DNA from: Gammaproteobacteria bacterium
Lineage (GTDB): Bacteria; Pseudomonadota; Gammaproteobacteria; HK1
NCBI GenBank assembly: GCA_022826505.1
Contig: JAJDUQ010000020.1
Coordinates: forward strand, 1-54,265
Length of the DNA stretch: 54,265 bases
Direction: 5' to 3'
Shown here: positions 52,408 through 54,265 of the stretch, piece after piece
How positions within the stretch are numbered: position 1 is the first letter of the stretch
Layout of the letters: the number at the start of each line of letters is the position of its first letter
Notes under the pieces: model-generated
Database searches by the model: none
Seen by the model: only the letters and a program-made list of their open reading frames with translations
Told to the model about the DNA's origin: nothing
Program-made: the position numbers and the translations under genes

Positions 52408-53415
52408 ATGGGGGCCATAGGGTCATTCCGAGTGGAACGAGCCATCGAGTCCCGGCACCGGGGCCTCATCGGCGTTCAGCCACCCCCGCCCGAAGAGGTC
52501 GTCGAATCGGCGCAGCATGTGCGCCGCGAAGGCGGGTTCCCGGTCGGGTGGCTCATCGCCCCCGGCGTGGCGTGGCTGGTTCTGTTCCTGGTGGTGCCGC
52601 TCGCGAGCATCATCGTGTTCAGCTTCTGGACCTCCACCGGCCACGGGATGACGCCGGACGGGACGCTTCAGTACTACCACGAGTACTTCACCAACGAAGG
52701 GTTCTTCGACCCCGAGTCGAGGAAGTACCTCACGCCCAGCATCTTCATCCAGACCCTGTGGTCGACGTTCCGGTTCACCCTCACGGTGATGTTCTTCTGC
52801 CTGCTGCTGGGGTATCCGATCGCCTACTTCCTCGCCATGCACATCAACTCGTTCAAGTGGCAGATGGCGCTCTTCCTGCTGTGCATGGTGCCGTTCTGGA
52901 CGAGCTACCTCATCCGCGCCGTGGCGTGGCTGCCGATGCTCGGCCGCCGCGGCCTGCTGAACAACTTTCTCATTCAGACAGGGATCATCGAGAAGCCGTC
53001 CACGGTGCTGCTGTACTCGGAGTTCAGCTACACCATGGCGCTCGTGCAGCTCTACGTGGTGCTGTGCGTCGGGCCGATATTCTTCTCGCTCGCGAAAATC
53101 GACAAGGACATCATCGAGGCCGCGCGCGACATGGGGGCGACCTCGTTCCAGATCTTCCGCGAGATCGTGGCGCCGCTGTCTCTGCCGGGGGTGGCCATCG
53201 GCATGATCTTCATCTTCGTGATGATCATGGGCGAGTTCGCGACCGCGGTGGTGGTGTACGGCGGCAAGACCACCACGGTGGGCACCGTCATCCTCAACTA
53301 CTACGCGGTGGCGAACTACCCGTTCGCCGCGGTCAACGCGCTGATGCTGATGCTCGCGATGATGATCGGCGTGATCATCATCCTGCGCATCGTGGACATC
53401 CGGAGCCAGCTCTGA
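52408..53415 (+). CDS. PotB-type permease of polyamine-like ABC transporter
   Basis: The protein is 335 aa with a ~50-residue cytoplasmic N-terminus, then six membrane helices. The coupling EAA loop reads EAARDMGATSFQIFREIVAP near residue 245. FLLCMVPFWTSYLIRAVAWL is the PotB-type helix segment. The GTG or ATG start around 52408 is uncertain, since the long N-terminus differs between relatives. It is followed by its PotC-type partner after one base. Confidence 0.9.
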   Translation: MGAIGSFRVERAIESRHRGLIGVQPPPPEEVVESAQHVRREGGFPVGWLIAPGVAWLVLFLVVPLASIIVFSFWTSTGHGMTPDGTLQYYHEYFTNEGFFDPESRKYLTPSIFIQTLWSTFRFTLTVMFFCLLLGYPIAYFLAMHINSFKWQMALFLLCMVPFWTSYLIRAVAWLPMLGRRGLLNNFLIQTGIIEKPSTVLLYSEFSYTMALVQLYVVLCVGPIFFSLAKIDKDIIEAARDMGATSFQIFREIVAPLSLPGVAIGMIFIFVMIMGEFATAVVVYGGKTTTVGTVILNYYAVANYPFAAVNALMLMLAMMIGVIIILRIVDIRSQL

Positions 53416-53416
53416 C

Positions 53417-54247
53417 ATGGCCCGCCGGTGGACGGTCGAGAAGAAGAATCGGGCGGCGGTCAAGACGCTGTTCAGCAGCTACTACGTCGTGTTCCTGCTC
53501 TTCATCTACGGACCGATGTTCGCGATGTTCATCCTGTCGTTCCAGGGCCGCCGGGGCGGGACCAGCTTCCCCATGCGGGGGTGGAGCCTGTACTGGTGGA
53601 ACAAGTTGCTGGAGCCGTCGAGCGTCGGGGACATGCAGGGCGCGATGCTGCGCTCCATCATCCTCGCGCTGATCGTGATGGTGATCACGGCGCTGTTCTC
53701 CACCATGTTCGCGATGGCGTTCCGCAAGCGGTTCTACGGCTCGGGGCTGCTGTTCTACACCATCATGACCGGCATCATGGTGCCGGGGATCCTGTTGAGC
53801 CTGGGCCTCGCGACGCTGCTGAAGCAGCTCGGCATCCCGCCCGCGTGGTGGTCGACGGCGCTCGGGGTGCACGTGGTCTGGACCCTGCCGTTCGGCTTCC
53901 TCGTGATGATGGCGGTGTTCAACCGCTTCGACGGCCGGCTCGAGGAGGCCGCCCGCGACATGGGCGCGAGCGAGTGGACGGTGTTCAAGGAGGTCACCCT
54001 GCCCCTCATCACGCCGGGGATCGTGGCGGCGGGGCTGTTCGGGTTCACCCTGTCCTACGACGAGTTCGCCCGCACCACGCTGCTCGCGGGCGAGTACAAC
54101 ACCCTGCCGCTCGACATCAACGCCTCGATGACGCAGCGGATCCGGCCGACGCTGTTCGCGCTGGGGACCGCGTCGACGCTGTTCTCGCTGCTGATGATAG
54201 GGCTGTTCCTGGTGATCTACACGTTGCTGGCGCGGCGTACGCGCTGA
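53417..54247 (+). CDS. PotC-type permease of polyamine-like ABC transporter
   Basis: The protein is 276 aa with six membrane helices and the EAA loop EAARDMGASEWTVFKEVTLP near residue 175. FTLSYDEFARTTLLAGEYNT near 215 is typical of PotC. It pairs with the PotB-type protein. It ends 18 bases before the window edge; the ATPase gene that would complete the system is not in view. Confidence 0.9.
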   Translation: MARRWTVEKKNRAAVKTLFSSYYVVFLLFIYGPMFAMFILSFQGRRGGTSFPMRGWSLYWWNKLLEPSSVGDMQGAMLRSIILALIVMVITALFSTMFAMAFRKRFYGSGLLFYTIMTGIMVPGILLSLGLATLLKQLGIPPAWWSTALGVHVVWTLPFGFLVMMAVFNRFDGRLEEAARDMGASEWTVFKEVTLPLITPGIVAAGLFGFTLSYDEFARTTLLAGEYNTLPLDINASMTQRIRPTLFALGTASTLFSLLMIGLFLVIYTLLARRTR

Positions 54248-54265
54248 CGCTGTATCGCCGCCCGT

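Overview
The window looks like a 54 kb stretch of the chromosome of a GC-rich proteobacterium, most likely an uncultured gammaproteobacterium. The argS gene followed by a short FtsN-like SPOR gene is a gammaproteobacterial arrangement. The lifestyle suggested is a heterotroph with many uptake systems: branched-chain amino acid ABC, TRAP, BCCT and polyamine-type ABC transporters. No rRNA, phage, transposase or CRISPR array was seen.

Layout. 1-5.7 kb: tRNA-Gly(CCC), a SPOR protein, argS, a dimethylglycine/sarcosine-dehydrogenase gene broken by a large internal deletion, and an HMG-CoA-lyase-type gene. 5.7-10.0 kb: a low-GC array of six integron gene cassettes, all reading leftward, separated by recognisable attC sites and without an integrase in the window (a CALIN-type array). 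Its cargo is rich in toxin-antitoxin genes: HigBA, an in-frame ParE-fragment/PIN fusion with flanking small partners, and a lone antitoxin. The rest is a frameshifted SDR, small membrane proteins and very small ORFs. 10.3-15.2 kb: a complete branched-chain-type ABC operon. 15.6-21.2 kb: VOC/cupin protein, a minimal nucleotidyltransferase with a HEPN-like half, kynureninase, a beta-hydroxyacid dehydrogenase and a Phd/VapC pair.

21.5-33.1 kb: a catabolic-looking region. It has a TRAP transporter and, 17 bases behind it, a fusion of a catalytically rewired HisA-like barrel with a nucleoside 2-deoxyribosyltransferase-like domain. A luciferase-like flavin enzyme and a ThDP enzyme follow. Beside them lie a class II aldolase-like gene, an SDR, a second internally deleted SDR and thymidine phosphorylase. 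This is the best candidate in the window for an undescribed pathway. 33.5-38.6 kb: two different bufferin-type (MNIO/DUF692) RiPP operons side by side, one with a Cys-rich BufA2-like precursor and one with a DUF2282 precursor plus DoxX.

38.8-54.2 kb: M20 peptidase, BCCT transporter, solute-binding protein, a 5'-nucleotidase whose reading frame runs antisense into its neighbour, enoyl-CoA hydratase, a NYN-domain protein, two membrane proteins, D-hydantoinase with a small partner, and a polyamine-type ABC transporter cut before its ATPase is seen. All functional assignments come from reading motifs by eye; no search was run.
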